A stretch of DNA of 64,000 nt from Epiperipatus broadwayi (GCA_028023455.1 JAQFVV010012416.1:421001-485000); one strand, 5' to 3'; counted from the first letter of the stretch, positions 34,751 through 48,030 are shown. Notes: generated by a model from the sequence alone, not told the origin. Translations and numbers: made by a program.

Positions 34751-36389
34751 AAATAAGAAGTAAAGGATTTTGCGTTGACATTTATACTAACTACTTTCAA
34801 TTCTTTTATACTATTAAGCTAAGTCTGAAATTTAAATAACCCTAGTGTCAAAATTAGATAACTACTCGATAGCGTTTGCTTAGATTCAAAACCTTAGACA
34901 GTTTTTGATATATATATTTTCTTGTTTGTTCTAGTATACAATAAATAATGGATTGCTGCTCCTAAAAACATATATTTATAATGTGAAAAAATTTATTATT
35001 TTATTTTTTAAGTAAGAGCAAAAAACGTATCCGTGAAAATTATATGCAGATATAATAAACAAAGATACTTTATTTAACTACTAATTAATAAAATTGGTCA
35101 ATCTATAGTGTTTTTCTACAATCTTCAATTTTATTTTATAAAATAATATATCTATAATTTTTAGGTAGTAATAATAGCCTTAATATTTTTAATAACTAAG
35201 GATTACAAGCTATAGATACAAAGTCAACCTTAGCTATAATATGCTTATTATCATCTTTTTATATGAAAATAATTTTAGAGTAAAAGGTATTGTCATGAAA
35301 TACATTATTCGGTCTATTGGGTAAAAATAGATTCCAAAAAAGTCAAAAACTTAAAAGAATTATGTAGAGCTCTTATTGTACAAACTCACTCGAGGAGAGA
35401 GCTAGTCAAAAGCGGCCAAAATGCGACTAGATTCAAGATCACGCTGCTTTTGTAAAATAGGAACTTTTACCTAAAGAAAACCTGTAATGATTGGAATTTC
35501 TTTCTTTCGTTTTCTATTCTTTGAAGATGAAAAAAAAAAAAATAAGGATCTTTTTATTTTTTAAATTCGCACGTGGATTATAAGTATAGACCTGGCAAAC
35601 TGTTCCGCTATTTGACCATTTCTGACCTTGGGTGTTATGTGTCAACAAGCTAGGCGATTGCTTTTAAAAAGTTTCCCTTTAAACTAAAAAATGTTTTTTT
35701 TTTATTCCACAAATTATATAAACTGTATATAGTATATGAACACACACATACGCAATTAATAACATCGCCAGTTATTGACCTTAATTCTTGACGGGCTTAA
35801 AGCTACAAGTTACTGGATCGAAACCTAATCTAATCCTTGATGCTATAACGTCATACAACCTCTCTAGCATCTAACCGTTTGATTATTTTTTTTAATGATT
35901 CTGATTCTTAATTAAAATAATTTATACTGTGTTAAAGACTTCTTAATCACAATGTTCATTTACATAGTAAAAGAAAAAACGATCATAAGTGGACTACTTC
36001 AAAACAAGAGAGGATCTTTCATATTTTTTCCAAAAGAGAAAAGCGAAGGAAACAACAGTAAGGCAAAAAATAAAAAGGAAGATAGCGAAAGAAAAAATCG
36101 CGAGAAGTCAGGAAAGATTGGTTATAGCAGAAACAATCCAGAGTCTTCGATGAATCTGCATCATATTCTTTTGATTAGGCGCTGCTTATTAATTACATTA
36201 GAGAATCTTCATATATGAGAATTCCTCAAATATCCATCCAACTATGGATATCGGACAGTAACTCAAAGTATAATACGTAGTTTATATATACATACATTTG
36301 CTACTAAGTGGAATGGAAGTTTTAATTATGTCTGTTTATATGTATATAAATGCAGCACAACGTATAACAATTTACTATTGATAAATACT
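34751..36389. other. AT-rich sequence, one lysine-rich open frame
   Basis: An open frame at 35952-36218 encodes an 88-residue, lysine- and serine-rich peptide that I do not recognise; its composition follows the A-rich DNA and I do not call it a gene. Mixed-composition stretches at 35380-35480 and 35600-35860 hold nothing I can place. Confidence 0.4.
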
Positions 36390-36570
36390 GTATCTATAAT
36401 AAAGATATATATGAGAAATGGTGACCTGGACCAATTGATGAAGTTGGTTCAGATGAAGTACATCTTGGGGGGGGGGGGGCATTTGTCTTCTTTATATTTT
36501 TATTCATGTGATTTAAAAAGAATGTGTAGTGATAAGGAGGATGTTCTAATACATTTATAAAGATATTGTA
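36390..36570 (+). mobile_element. Hammerhead repeat family IV, decayed copy
   Basis: ATAATAAAGATATATATGAG and GACCTGGACCAATTGATGAA match family IV. The core is mutated (TTGATGA at 36435-36441, GAAG at 36455-36458) but TACATCTTGG is retained at the cut. A run of twelve or more G follows directly after the expected cleavage site. Confidence 0.6.
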
Positions 36571-36918
36571 CAAGGAACAGGGAAATGAGAATAATTTTAA
36601 GTATGTGAGTGTTTAATTAATAAAGTAGATATATTAATCATTAAATGAGGTTTAAAGTATATATCTGAGTTAGAGATAATCTCTAGTTTAGTAAATAATT
36701 AGAGGTAATCAATACTATATTTATCTAAAATGCTTAGTGTCAAAGTTGTGGGGGGTATAAGTTTGGCACTTGTAATTCAAAATTTAACATCAAAATTACT
36801 GTTAATTAAATGAAAGTCGCTGAGTTTGATCAGAGCAATATTATGTGAATATGCAACATGCATCAGCCAATTTGGTAAATTAACTGGACATTACTTCTGA
36901 GTCTAAAACTGAAAAACA
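36571..36918. other. AT-rich sequence, nothing certain
   Basis: No clear feature. Confidence 0.45.
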
Positions 36919-37030
36919 ATATGCTTGTGCTTCTAAGATGCTCATTAGTTCTTAACTAGTGTCTTTCATCAGTGATGAGCCTTGGATTTGAGCGATCTGC
37001 ATCTATATCTCTGTATCTTATGGATCCCTT
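36919..37030 (-). mobile_element. Decayed fragment of hammerhead repeat family I
   Basis: TCATCAGTGATGAGCCTTGGAT and GCATCTATATCTCTGTATCTT align with the family I ribozyme flank at 53.15-53.2 kb. CTGATGA is kept (36966-36972, minus strand) but GAAAC and stem II are lost. Confidence 0.55.
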
Positions 37031-37738
37031 TAGTACTATTGTTTGGAAAGAAATAGTGATATTTTAACAGATTGAGTAAACATAAAAAATAGCAGTTATG
37101 ATATGTTAGAATATAATATACCTAGAAAATGTTCTTATATGAAAAAAAAAAGACATAAAAAAAGATGTTGGAATGTCATAAAAAAGTTGCAAATAATAAA
37201 AAAGTAGATTAAAATTTCAAGTCTTTATTGCTTGAAGAAGAGAATATCGCTAGGTGCTATGCCATTTAGTGTCAATAAATCTGCCCTTTTTTCTAGACAA
37301 AAAAGAATTGAATGAGACATTTAGTTAAAAATAGTAGAATTATGCTGAAACAGTTTTATACATAAAATAAAGAAATTTAACAAAAGATGAATATTTAATG
37401 AGAAAAGTAAAGGTTTGAATGTTTTAAAAAATGTCTGAGATGAAACATAAAACCTGATTTTTGTCATAAAAATAGTGATAATAAAGATTATACATATATA
37501 TAATAACAAAATAATGCACTTCAAGCACTGTCAATAAAAACAACTGAACTGATTTCTGTGTCTGGAATTCAGTCATATTTTTACGGTAAGAAGGAGCCAC
37601 CATTTTACTTTAAAAATTGATTTGATTGTAATGTCTACAAGGAAGTTTGATTGACTATATTGGTAGTGCTTGAATTGTTTCATTTTGACTGTTACATGCA
37701 ATAGACATTGTAATTATCTATTATATATATATATATAA
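37031..37738. other. AT-rich sequence, nothing recognised
   Basis: No recognisable feature. Confidence 0.5.
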
Positions 37739-38023
37739 TGAAAGCAGTCAACACTTAATACCAATATCAGTAACAATCAACATTCTCAATTCGTTGTCAA
37801 GGCAACCTTTTTTAACAATAAAGATGAAAATCCACCTTTATTTATGGTTTAATATGTTTATATAGATTAAAGATTGCAACTTGACCACAGAGAGTAAAAT
37901 TATTGATACAATAAAGTTTAAATAAACCTCACTAAACAGGTAAATATAACCTGTTCCGAAAGCAGACTAACAAATAGTCAATTATAACTTTCATACTGCA
38001 TTCCAACTATATATTATATAGAT
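37739..38023. repeat. Repeat family D, tandem unit 1
   Basis: Contains CAGTCAACACTTAATACCAA, TTGTCAAGGCAACC, ATTAAAGATTGCAACTTGA and CAAATAGTCAATTATAA, all repeated in order at 40.49-40.77 kb. It belongs to a tandem array with a unit of about 320-350 bp, now split by the hAT insertion at 38024. Confidence 0.85.
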
Positions 38024-40445
38024 TAGAGATGGGAAAACTATGGCCTGTGGGCCAATATGGTCCACCTAGAGGTTCTATCCAGCCCACCATAGATTTTAAA
38101 TCAATAATATAGAAATGTTCAATTTCAATGTTTTAAAAAAATTCATTTAAGGGAATGTTCCATTTTTTGCATATGTGAAAATTTCTATAGAAATTTGAAT
38201 ATTTTTTGCATATGCAAAATATAGTTGATAGAAATTGATTTAAAAACTTTTGCATGTACAAAAAAATGGAACTCACCCTAATAAATATGCATAAAATTAT
38301 TAAGATATATTTATTTGCTTTTGTATTTAAATTTTAAAAAAATAGAAATGGGATTTTGAAAGAAGAATTTGAATTTACCACTTGCAAGCTTATATTAATA
38401 ACAATAGAGGCGTTAATATTTTTCCACATGACCACATCAAATAACATTAGTTGGTTTGGAAATGTGTGCAAAGTGGGAACCTACCATTGAATCAAAATAT
38501 GGTGAAGAGATCAATGCATTCCAACTTCATAAATGTTAAATGTTAGTATCATAGTGGTGAAATTATTAAAAAGTACTATTGTTATTGGTGCTTGTTAGTT
38601 TTATTGTAGGTATTCATAAAATATTTCACCCTAAAAATGTCTACTAAAAACATAAAGTTGATTCAAAGTAGTATTTTTAAAGATGAATGAACCTGGAAGT
38701 ACTTTCTCACAGTTGTAAAAAATAAACTACTGTGTCTCATCTGCAAGGAATTTATAGCAATCTTCAAAGAATACAATATTTCCCACCATTTCACTTCTAA
38801 GCATAAAAATTCCATTTATGAAGCAATGTCTGAATATGAAAGGAAATGAAAAACAGAAGATCTTCACAAAAAATTATTAGGTCACCAAAATTTTTTTTAA
38901 GAAAATAAATAATTCTCAGAAAGCAGCTACATATGTAGGTTATATTGTAGCATACCTTATTGCTAAAAGTAATAAAGTTCCTTCTGTTGGAGAAATTGTT
39001 GAACACCATATGCTCCATTTTTGTGATGTTTTATGTCCTGACAAGAAAAAGGATTTTGAAACTGTAAGTTTATCTCAAAAAACTGTTATGTCTAGAGTAA
39101 AGCCATAAATAAAAATTTGACATAATAGTTGGAGTTAAAGATTGGTAAATTTAAATTCTGCTCCATTATGGGTGAAAGCATTTATATAAATGATACCACT
39201 CAGTCAGTATTATTTATGATACCGCTCAGTCAGTATTATTTATAAGAGGTGTTGATGAAAACTTTTCTGTTACTGAGGAATTGGCATGCATGCAGTTATT
39301 AAAGAGAGCAACAACAAGGTCTGATATTTTTCATGAATTTCTGGAAAGGCTTTAAACTTTGAAAGTACCCATAACAAACATATGTAATATGACTAATGGA
39401 GCACAAAATTTGACAGGAAAAAAAATCTGGTTTTGTTGGGATCTTTAATCAAAAATATATCAGGAACAATGTTGCCTTTCTAGATTATGTTATACATCAA
39501 GGTGTCCTGTGTAAATCTGCCTTGAATGTAAAACATGTGTTTGATGTAATCATGAAGCTTGCTTATGCACAGACACTTTCAATATTTTCTTGAGTCCATG
39601 CAATCTAAATACTCTAATGGGTTGTATTACATGGAAGTAAGGTGTCTTAATGATGGATGCATCTTTGAGTGAGTTTGGCAGCTGAAAGATGTAATAGTGT
39701 CAATCTTCCATGAGAAACAGTGGTCTGTGGAATATAAAATATTGAAAGATACAGCATGGCTTTTGGACATCATCTCTGTCACAAAATGTCAAAATGCAAG
39801 GAAAAAAACAAATTTATTGATGATATCTGGGGCCATCTCAAACATTTTAAACTACAACTTGTTCTGTTTGCTAATCAGCTAGCTAAGAAAAATTTGTCTA
39901 ATTTCCCAAGATTAAATTAAATATCCCCAGTCTTGAATTTAAATGAGATTTCAAGACTTCAGTGCCATTGGAAAAAGACTTGGATATTTTCAGCATGCCT
40001 TTTAATGTGGATTGTGAAGTAATTAGCCCATACTTGCAGCTTGAATTAATTGAATTGCAATCTAACAATCACCTCAAACATTTATTTCTCAATGTCCCAA
40101 AATTAGAGTTTATAAGACTTTGTTGAAATCAAGTTTCCCACAGCTGATATCTCACACCCAGAAAGTTGGTGCTATGTTTGCTTCATCCTATATATGTGAG
40201 CAGGTGTTTTCTACAATGAAACTTTGAAAAAGTTGTATTAGAAACAGATTGACAGATAAGCATTTAATTTCACTTCTCAGAATCAGTAAGTCCCAGTTCA
40301 AACCAGATTAGAAGAACTTTTAGAAAATCACAATTTTCAAAATATACTATTGTTTTGAGTCTTCATTGCATTTTATAATAAAGTATACTAGCTCACCCAA
40401 CATAATTTTTTTTGGCCCATTCCTTAAAAAGTTTGTCCATCACTG
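38024..40445 (+). pseudogene. hAT transposon, GTF2IRD2/ZBED-type, inactive
   Basis: Ends TAGAGATGGGAAAACTATGG and the inverted TTTGTCCATCACTG are typical hAT (Charlie-like) termini with GGCC close by. The flanking 8-mers ATATAGAT and ACTTAGAT match at 6 of 8 and the site is inside a tandem repeat, so they are a decayed target duplication. Coding remnants from about 38640: a BED-type zinc finger (LLCLICKEF then HHFTSKH) and a middle region with DTAWLLDII and CQNARKKTNLL, the part resembling GTF2IRD2-like proteins. The hAT dimerisation tail EQVFSTMKL, RNRLTDKHLISLLRI lies near 40198-40285. Many stops and frameshifts. A 26-bp internal tandem duplication is at 39191-39242. In intact relatives the protein is a cut-and-paste transposase; this one is dead. 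Confidence 0.9.
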
Positions 40446-40940
40446 ACTTAGATAATAAAGCTAATAATGTTCAAAGTAGATAGGTTTACAAATCAGTCAA
40501 CACTTAAACAATACCAATATTAATAACAATCAGCAATCTCAATCTGTTGTCATGGCAACCTTTTTAACAATAAAAATGGATACACACCTTTATCTATGAT
40601 CTAATATATTTATATAGATATTAAAGATTGCAACTTGATTATAGAGAGTGAGATTATTAATTCAAAGAAGTTTAAATAAATCTCATTAAACAGGCAAATA
40701 TAACCTATTCTGAAAGCATACTTACAAATAGTCAATTATAAACTTCAAATTCCATTGAAATTATGTATTACTTAGATAATCAGGTGAATAATGCTCAAGG
40801 TTAGATAAATTTACAAATATAAATACACGAAAGCAGTCAACACTTAAATAATACCAACATCAGTAACAACCAGTAGTCTCAGTCTGTTGTCAAGGCAACA
40901 ATTTTTTTACAATAAAGGTGGATATCCACCTAAAGGTCAA
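40446..40940. repeat. Repeat family D, tandem units 2 and 3
   Basis: CAGTCAACACTTAAACAATACC at 40494 and CAGTCAACACTTAAATAATACC at 40846 mark two units 352 bp apart. The third is truncated soon after GGATATCCACC near 40925. Class unknown; no hammerhead core was found. Confidence 0.85.
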
Positions 40941-41411
40941 CACTTAAACAATATATGCCCATTTATAATAAATACATTTTCATATTTATAAATACCTATT
41001 TATTTATCAATATATAAAAATCTGATATGTGAGTTAGATAATTAGTATATTTGTTTGTTATTTTTAAATTGATTTAGATAACAAGAGTATTTGCTTATAC
41101 ATTAACATATATATATATTTCTGTAAGAGGCTCATAATGCAGTGATAATGCACTATTTTGCAGAAATGATCTGGATTTGAATTCTGGGTTAAATAAGCTT
41201 GAACATTTTTTTAAAAGTCTTCGTTTTTTTTTTTTTGTTTAAGTAGCCAGTCTAGCTAAACACTAGACTGTTTCACTTAATGTGGTTCATATTATGTAAA
41301 ACTTTTATAAACAATAAAATTTATAGAAGATATAACAAAAAAATGAAATTAAATTTATTATTATTACATTTATTATTAACACGCGATAAGTCTAAAGCAA
41401 CTTGTACATAT
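40941..41411. other. AT-rich sequence, nothing recognised
   Basis: No recognisable feature apart from a T-run near 41227. Confidence 0.5.
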
Positions 41412-42759
41412 ATAAATTAATACACTGTACACAGGCTTACACACAATAATGTAATATAGAAGGGATTGGAACTCAGACTTTCACATGACCCTCAGCTCTC
41501 CATGACATCTCATATTGCTGACCCACCTGATCATGCACATGTTGAAAAGATAAATAATCACCAATATACGTATTTCATGCTAAACCAGCAGTCATCAGTT
41601 GGTTCAGATTACTATCTCCACACATATATACAATCAGTGCTCAGCTTTATATTAAGATAGCCAGTCTTCAAACTTTAATTTACAGGCTTCAAACTACTCC
41701 AACCCACAACTCTTCACACATTCATTTTATTGAAAATCTGATGATGGAACTTTCAAAGCCCATGTTTGTGCCAAGGTTACCATCCTACCCATGTTGACTA
41801 TTTAGTCATTCTGACCCCTCATGTACTGGAAAAGAATTCATTTACATACCTTTAATGCACTATGTTTTTAATATGTAAATTAATACACTGTAAAGGCACA
41901 TATATAATGTAATATATAAAGATCTTGAACTCAGACTTTCACACGACCCTCAGCTCTCCATGCTATCTCATATTGCTGATCCACCTGATCATACACATGT
42001 TAAAAAGATAAATAATCACCAATATATATATATATATATTTCACGCTAAACCAGCAATCATCCATTGGTCCAGATTACTACCTCCACCCATATATATAAT
42101 TAGTGCTCAGCTTTATATTAAGATAGCCAATCTTCATACTTTAATGGACAGGCTTCAAACTACTCCAACCCACAACTCTTCAGCCATCCATTTCATTGAA
42201 AATCTGATGATGGAACATTCAAATCCCACATTAGTGCCAGGGTTGCTATCCTACGCATATTGTCCTTTTAGTCATTCTGACCCCTCACATACTGGAAAAT
42301 AATCTATTTACATACATATGCGAGGGATGGGCAGACCTTTAACACACTATGTTTTTAATATGTAAATTAATACACTGTAAAGGCTTACACACACCTGCAC
42401 ATATATAATGTAGATGGGCAGACCTTTAACACACTATGTTTTTAATATGTAAATTAATACACTGTAAAGGCTTACACACACCTGCACATATATAATGTAA
42501 TATACAAGGGATTCGAACTCAGACTTTCAAACGAGCGTCAGCTCTCCATGTCATCTCATATTGCTGACCCACCTGATCATACGCATGTTGAAAGATAAAT
42601 AATCACCAATATACGCATTACACGTTAAATCAGAAATCATCAGTTGGTACAGATTACTATCTCCACACATATATACAATCAATGCTCAGCTTTATATTAA
42701 GATAGCCAGTCTTCATACTTTAATGGATAGGTTTCAAACTACTCCAACCCACAACTCTC
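41412..42759 (-). mobile_element. Tandem trimer of hammerhead repeat family III
   Basis: Three direct copies share TAAATTAATACACTGTA, ACTCAGACTTTCA, GATAAATAATCACCAATATA, CAGCTTTATATTAAGATAGCC and CAACCCACAACTCT. Matching ribozyme positions are 41592, 42058 and 42637, giving steps of 466 and 579 bp. The second step is longer because an 85-bp piece is duplicated within it (42328-42412 and 42413-42498). Read on the minus strand, each copy has a tRNA-like part ending in a B box (GAGTTCGAATCCC in copy 3) upstream of the AT-rich tail. Copy 1 has an intact ribozyme; copy 2 (TGGATGA) and copy 3 (GTAAT in place of GAAAT) are mutated. Confidence 0.88.
41559..41603 (-). ncRNA. Hammerhead ribozyme, family III (best copy)
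   Basis: Minus strand: stem I ACCAA/TTGGT (five pairs), core CTGATGA (41592-41598), stem II TGCTG/TAGCA closing a GTT loop, GAAA (41573-41576), stem III ATACGTAT, triplet ATA, then TTGGTG. All invariant positions are present. Confidence 0.75.
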
Positions 42760-44818
42760 CAATTTGATAAACAATGCTCCAAAAAAAAAAGATTTACTCA
42801 ATAATTATAAAAATGAAATTTCACTGAAATCTCTATCATTCAATATTTGGCAAATGAATACTGTCTCACTATATTGTCTTACTACTTCTCTGACAGCGAT
42901 TCTTAACCTATAGTGTAAGGTGGTCTTTAACAAGCGATATGCAAAAAGATAAACTTTTTTTTTAATGTAGACATTTTGGAAATGCAAGTAAATAATACCA
43001 GATATTTTGTTTATAAATAAATTAAATATTTATTATAGTAATTATGTTTTGATTACCAAAAAATTAAAATAAATATTTTTTATTTGCCTACCTATTGTTA
43101 TATTTTGTTGACGTAATTTTTTATAAATTGCGGTGGTAAAGAGATGCTTCGATATTCTTTGGATGATACGCGGAAACCAAAAGATTGAGTGCCGCTGCTC
43201 TGTGAAAAACAGGTGCCCTGCAGTAGACTATAATACCGAGAGTTATTTTTAAAAATAATAAAGTACATCTAACAAATAATTGTTACTAATTTGATAAACA
43301 GGGCTACAAAACAATTAATGCTTTCTCAATAATTATACAATATTAATAATATAAAATATATGTAGTGTAACTTCATTTAAAATTTGTTATTATGAAAGGT
43401 CAAAAGTGCGAATAGGAGTAAAAAATAACAAAAAAATTCACTAGAATCACCTTGAGTGACCCGGTCAGGACTATAAATCAAAAAGGTTTGTCTATTATAA
43501 AAGTCCAGTTGAATGGTAAAAAAAAAAGTTTTTGTTGAAATATAAGTCATTATTTATTTCCAGATTTATTGGAACACCGAAATTACTCATAATAATAATA
43601 ATATATATTTGAGTTTGTGTGGCGATATCACTGTAGAATATCTGACTTTATTTTTTGTTATATTTTTAGAGAAAGAGAGTACGTTATTTAACTTACGATA
43701 TTAATACATCTTTAAAATAACACTCTAAAATATTAAATACAGTATAGCATTTATATTGAATAATGCATCTTTACTAAAATAAAATGGAAAAAATAATTAA
43801 GTGACCAAAATTTTTTTGACAATAATATTGTATTTGTTTTTTTTTAGTTGCACAACTAATTTATAATATTTAAAAAGAAGTAGATTTATAGAGAGTATAA
43901 CTTAATTAAATGATATATATATATGGTTATTTTCGAGTAAATTCGAGAAGGCGGGAGTCATTCCCAGACACTTTGCCATGGCTATATTGTCTTTATACTA
44001 TGTTATATCGACAAATGTGTTACTTTATTGCTGAGAAATATATCATTAAAATACGGGCTGAGCAGACTCAACTATTATCTTTGGTATGAAGATGCATTTA
44101 AAGAGATAAAATTTTGGGATATGTATATATAACAATTCAATGGTGAAATAAACTATAAATTATCATTAAGCCTTTCAATGTCTGTGGCACTATTTACCCT
44201 CATTCATACTTTCCCATCTCACATAAATTCTAAAATAGCCACAGGAAGAATATATTTACTTGTCATGGATAGAATTGAGAAAACCAAACCAAATTAAATG
44301 TGTGCACATGACATGATCATCATTTTCTCTGCTTACACAAGCTATTAAAACAATGACAAACTGTTACTGTGTCATGCATGTACACGACTGATCTTAAAAG
44401 ATTTAGTGAAAACAACTTGACATTTTAAAGAACATACCAGAGAGAGTTATTGAAAATTGGCTAAATGCAAAAAAGTACACAATGAAAAAATATTCTAATA
44501 AATAAATCGAGGAAATTTTATTAAAGAAAGTTACAGAGAAGTTACAATTGTTTAGCTATAAATGGTGATTGAATATTAGTCAGAATTGTGACTCTATTCC
44601 TTTTTTTTAGTGTTTCATAAGATATAAATAAAATAAAAAGACCCAATAGAAATTGGACATATAACATTAATAATCATCAAAACATCACATGATTATCATG
44701 TTACTGTTTTTAAATAGTAACATGGGAGTTATTTGCATTTCTCACTCTTTTTTCAATGGTTAGACAATACCAGCTATTCAAGCTAATCATTCGAATGTCA
44801 ATATTAGATGGTTAATAC
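42760..44818. other. AT-rich sequence with a local duplication and one Cys-rich frame
   Basis: AATTTGATAAACA followed by TCAATAATTATA occurs at 42760 and again at 43287. Between them, 43127-43252 is an open frame of 41 codons with six cysteines (includes IECRCSVKNRCPAV) in a less AT-rich patch; it has no ATG at its start and is not called as a gene. The rest is featureless. Confidence 0.4.
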
Positions 44819-44895
44819 CTGTGCATTTGGACGTAGTTGGTAGGACGTTCGACTTGGAATCAGGAGGTCCTAGGATCGATTCCGGTACTTACAGT
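44819..44895 (+). mobile_element. tRNA-derived SINE head or tRNA-like pseudogene
   Basis: GTAGTTGGTAGGACG is A-box-like and GGATCGATTCCGG is a close B box, 32 bp apart, the layout of a tRNA internal promoter. The anticodon arm region (GTTCGACTTGGAATCAGGAG) does not fold cleanly, so I read it as a SINE head rather than a functional tRNA. Confidence 0.6.
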
Positions 44896-47212
44896 TCTAA
44901 CACTCTAGCTTTTTATGAACTCCTAGCAGTAAAGCCTTTAGCATTTTTTAGATGGTTAATTAGATTGATTATGAGCTATCTGCTTGAAAAAAAAGTTACA
45001 TTTTTACACTTGTTGAAGCCATGCTTTTTAATTTTTATAAATTTGAGATATCTTTGAGACCTATAGAAGAGATAGATTCATGGCCCTAATTAAAGCTACG
45101 AAAAAATTTGTATTAAAAAAGTTCTATTTCTGATGTTTTAGCATTTTTCCATAAAAAAATAATTCTGAGATCAAAAATAACTCTGAGATCAAGTGTCAAT
45201 TTTGAAAATAAATATTCAAAGGCTTAAAATTTAATAATGCACTTATTATTATTTAATTGTATTATGCTCATAATATAGGTAAAAATGTTTTTCAATTTTG
45301 TGGACAATTTAAATATAAATCCACTATTTACTGTAATGAAGTTACACAAGTAATTTTTGAGATATGTAGAAGAAACAGCATTTTTATAAGCATTTAACCA
45401 GTCAAAGTTTTCTCTATCTTGTTTTACCCTCTTGTTAAAAAAAAAAAAAAGATTACTCATTTACTACCGATATTAGATAATTAGGGAATTAACAAAGAGA
45501 TAGCCGTTTGAAAAAATTAAATACTAAGACTGATTTGAACGTGAAAAAAATTTCAAATTTTACTCAGTTAAAATTCGAACTCAGTCAAGCTCGTAAGTGG
45601 ATTCGCTATTATTATATCACGATGCATATATATATAGTTATAAATATTTATTATTTTAATTAGTAGCGCAAAATATATGTATATATATTTTTAAACAATA
45701 ATTGACTTGACGACATAATTATTATTATTATTTTAAAAACATTAAAATTACATTACGATGGAATGATAACTTTTTTTAACTAATAACTTGCAAATTAAAT
45801 TGTCGATTAACAAATTTAGGCTTTTAAATAAATACGTTAAAATGTTATTAAATTTAAAAAAAAAAAAGATAATTAAGCATGCAAACAGTTTCTTGGCTTT
45901 TTTTAAAAATTCATTCTTGCAAGAATACTTAATGCCTGCAGATGTCATCCCGCACGTGTCTTCGTGAAACTTTACTGGAAAGACTAGAATGCCAAATCGA
46001 TTTCATGAATTGAATATAAAACTTGGTCGTATTATTAGAGAATATTGAGAATATAGAATAGACATATAATATTTTGAAAAGGATGGAAATACTCAGCATA
46101 TAAATATAATTGTAATTTTTAGAGTTAGCTAGAAATTAACATTTAGTACAAAAATATACAATTAGAAGCAGAAAGAATATATTATAAAGACATTAAATAT
46201 TATAAAGACATTTGTGGAGATTCTAGGCAGGATATAGATTAACATTTTTTTTCCTATTCTCATCACTTTATGCCATCTAGTGGTTAAATTATAAAATAGT
46301 AGTAAAAAAAATAGCTTCAAGTCCGTCACTTTTGCCATAGACATGGATTTTCTATTGCATTTGCCCATTACCATATGAGATATAGATGGTTAAACATCAT
46401 TTTGAAGTATATCTGAACCTGAACATATTAATATGACCTTAGGAAAAGCTAGAAAAATAATATCCTGCTTGCATTATTACTGGATATGGGAGGTGAGCAC
46501 TGTGTGGGACCTCAGAGAATTCCATTTATATGACATAATTATTTGCTTGATAAAAAATGTTATTTTGTGAACATCAAAAAAGACAGTATATCTTAGGTGA
46601 GAAAATGATGAGTTAAGTTAACGGTAGTATGATAAATATATAACTTTTTGTTTATTTTTTGTATGATAACTTTTCTTCTGCTGTTTAACAAAAGTATGTA
46701 TATAGACACTGCAAAGAGTAATCTTGAATATGTCAGTAAACTTTGTCATGATAATATTTAATGGTGATTTAATGTGATCCATTTTTTGTGCAAATAAAGG
46801 ATACAATATTCACCAATGGAATATACTGATACAAATGAAGCTATTTTTAGAGAATCTTTGCAGTATAACTTCAACATGATCATTTAGTTTTCCAATGGGT
46901 TTATTCCTAGAAATTATTTTAGATTTAATCCTTGATAGATGTTAGAAATAAGTCTAATTGTGGTCATACTTATTTCTAAATAAACGAAGAATGGGTTGTA
47001 CTTGTATCTGCACTTGCATAAATTTATATTCTTTATGGGTTGTTTCCCTGTTGTTTAAATGGAGAGTTGATCATATAGTCTTTGTAGGATTTAAGATAAG
47101 ACTCTAGTCATAAAAAAAGGATTTCAAAGGCTTTATATATTTATTAAATAACTTACATAAAATAATACAAAAGAAAATATCTTTGTATAACAGCAATAAT
47201 TGTATAAATATA
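44896..47212. other. AT-rich sequence, possible tRNA-like relic
   Basis: A weak tRNA-like segment on the minus strand near 45545-45625 has GAGTTCGAATTTTAA in B-box position. Nothing else is recognised in this 2.3 kb. Confidence 0.4.
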
Positions 47213-47315
47213 TGTATCATTAAAAACCAGTTAGCACTTAGACAATACCAATATCAATAACAACAATTTCAAACTGTTGTCAAGGCAACCTCCTTTTAAC
47301 AATAAAAGTGGAATA
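47213..47315. repeat. Repeat family D copy (short form)
   Basis: TCATTAAAAACCAGTTAGCA and CTGTTGTCAAGGCAACC match the copy at 14.73 kb more closely than the tandem units at 37-41 kb. Confidence 0.75.
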
Positions 47316-48030
47316 TGTATATATGAAAATATTCCAGTGCATATCATTAGCTGAAAATTAAATATAAAATATTCAAATTGTCATTCCAAACATTATGATA
47401 TTTCAGCAGTGTCCTCTATAGTCTGAATTTCAAACAGTCAGGCGTATGAAGTTCAGACTTTACATTTATTCACAGATAGTTTTGCTAAAAGATCATAAAG
47501 TTTGGGAGAGTGGTTTAAATATTATATATATATTGTAATGGATCAAGATCTGCACTTGAAGCAGCCAACAATATAAATGGTAGATAGATGAATAAGCTGA
47601 TCCACAAATGAATTGAGAATAAACTAAACTTACATTATAATAAACTCTTGAATTTATAAGGCATGAATGAATCTAAGTTTTGATGAGTATTTGTATTTCA
47701 TAAAGAAAAAATTCAATAAATAAAAGATTTATTTTCTAATAAGTTTATAGTATGGAATAAATGACTAAATATTTTAGCAATTGAGTAATTTGTGTAATAG
47801 GTAAAATAAATGATGCCGCATTTAATAATAAAATATAACTTTATTAAGATAAATAACACAACTTTAATTTTAAAAATTGCAATCTAATATATAAAATGAC
47901 TATTATAATAAAAACATTACTTTATCTAAGATATAGAAAATATTTTTTAAAAAAAATATAATAATAAAAGAATTTTATATTGTGTGAAAGATTATGTATT
48001 TAACCCTTTTGTCAACATGCATATTTTTCT
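47316..48030. other. AT-rich sequence, nothing recognised
   Basis: No recognisable feature. Confidence 0.5.

Noticed and set aside
35952-36218. 88-codon open frame rich in K, S and E
   Set aside because: Composition follows the A-rich DNA; no domain recognised and no supporting splice or promoter signals.
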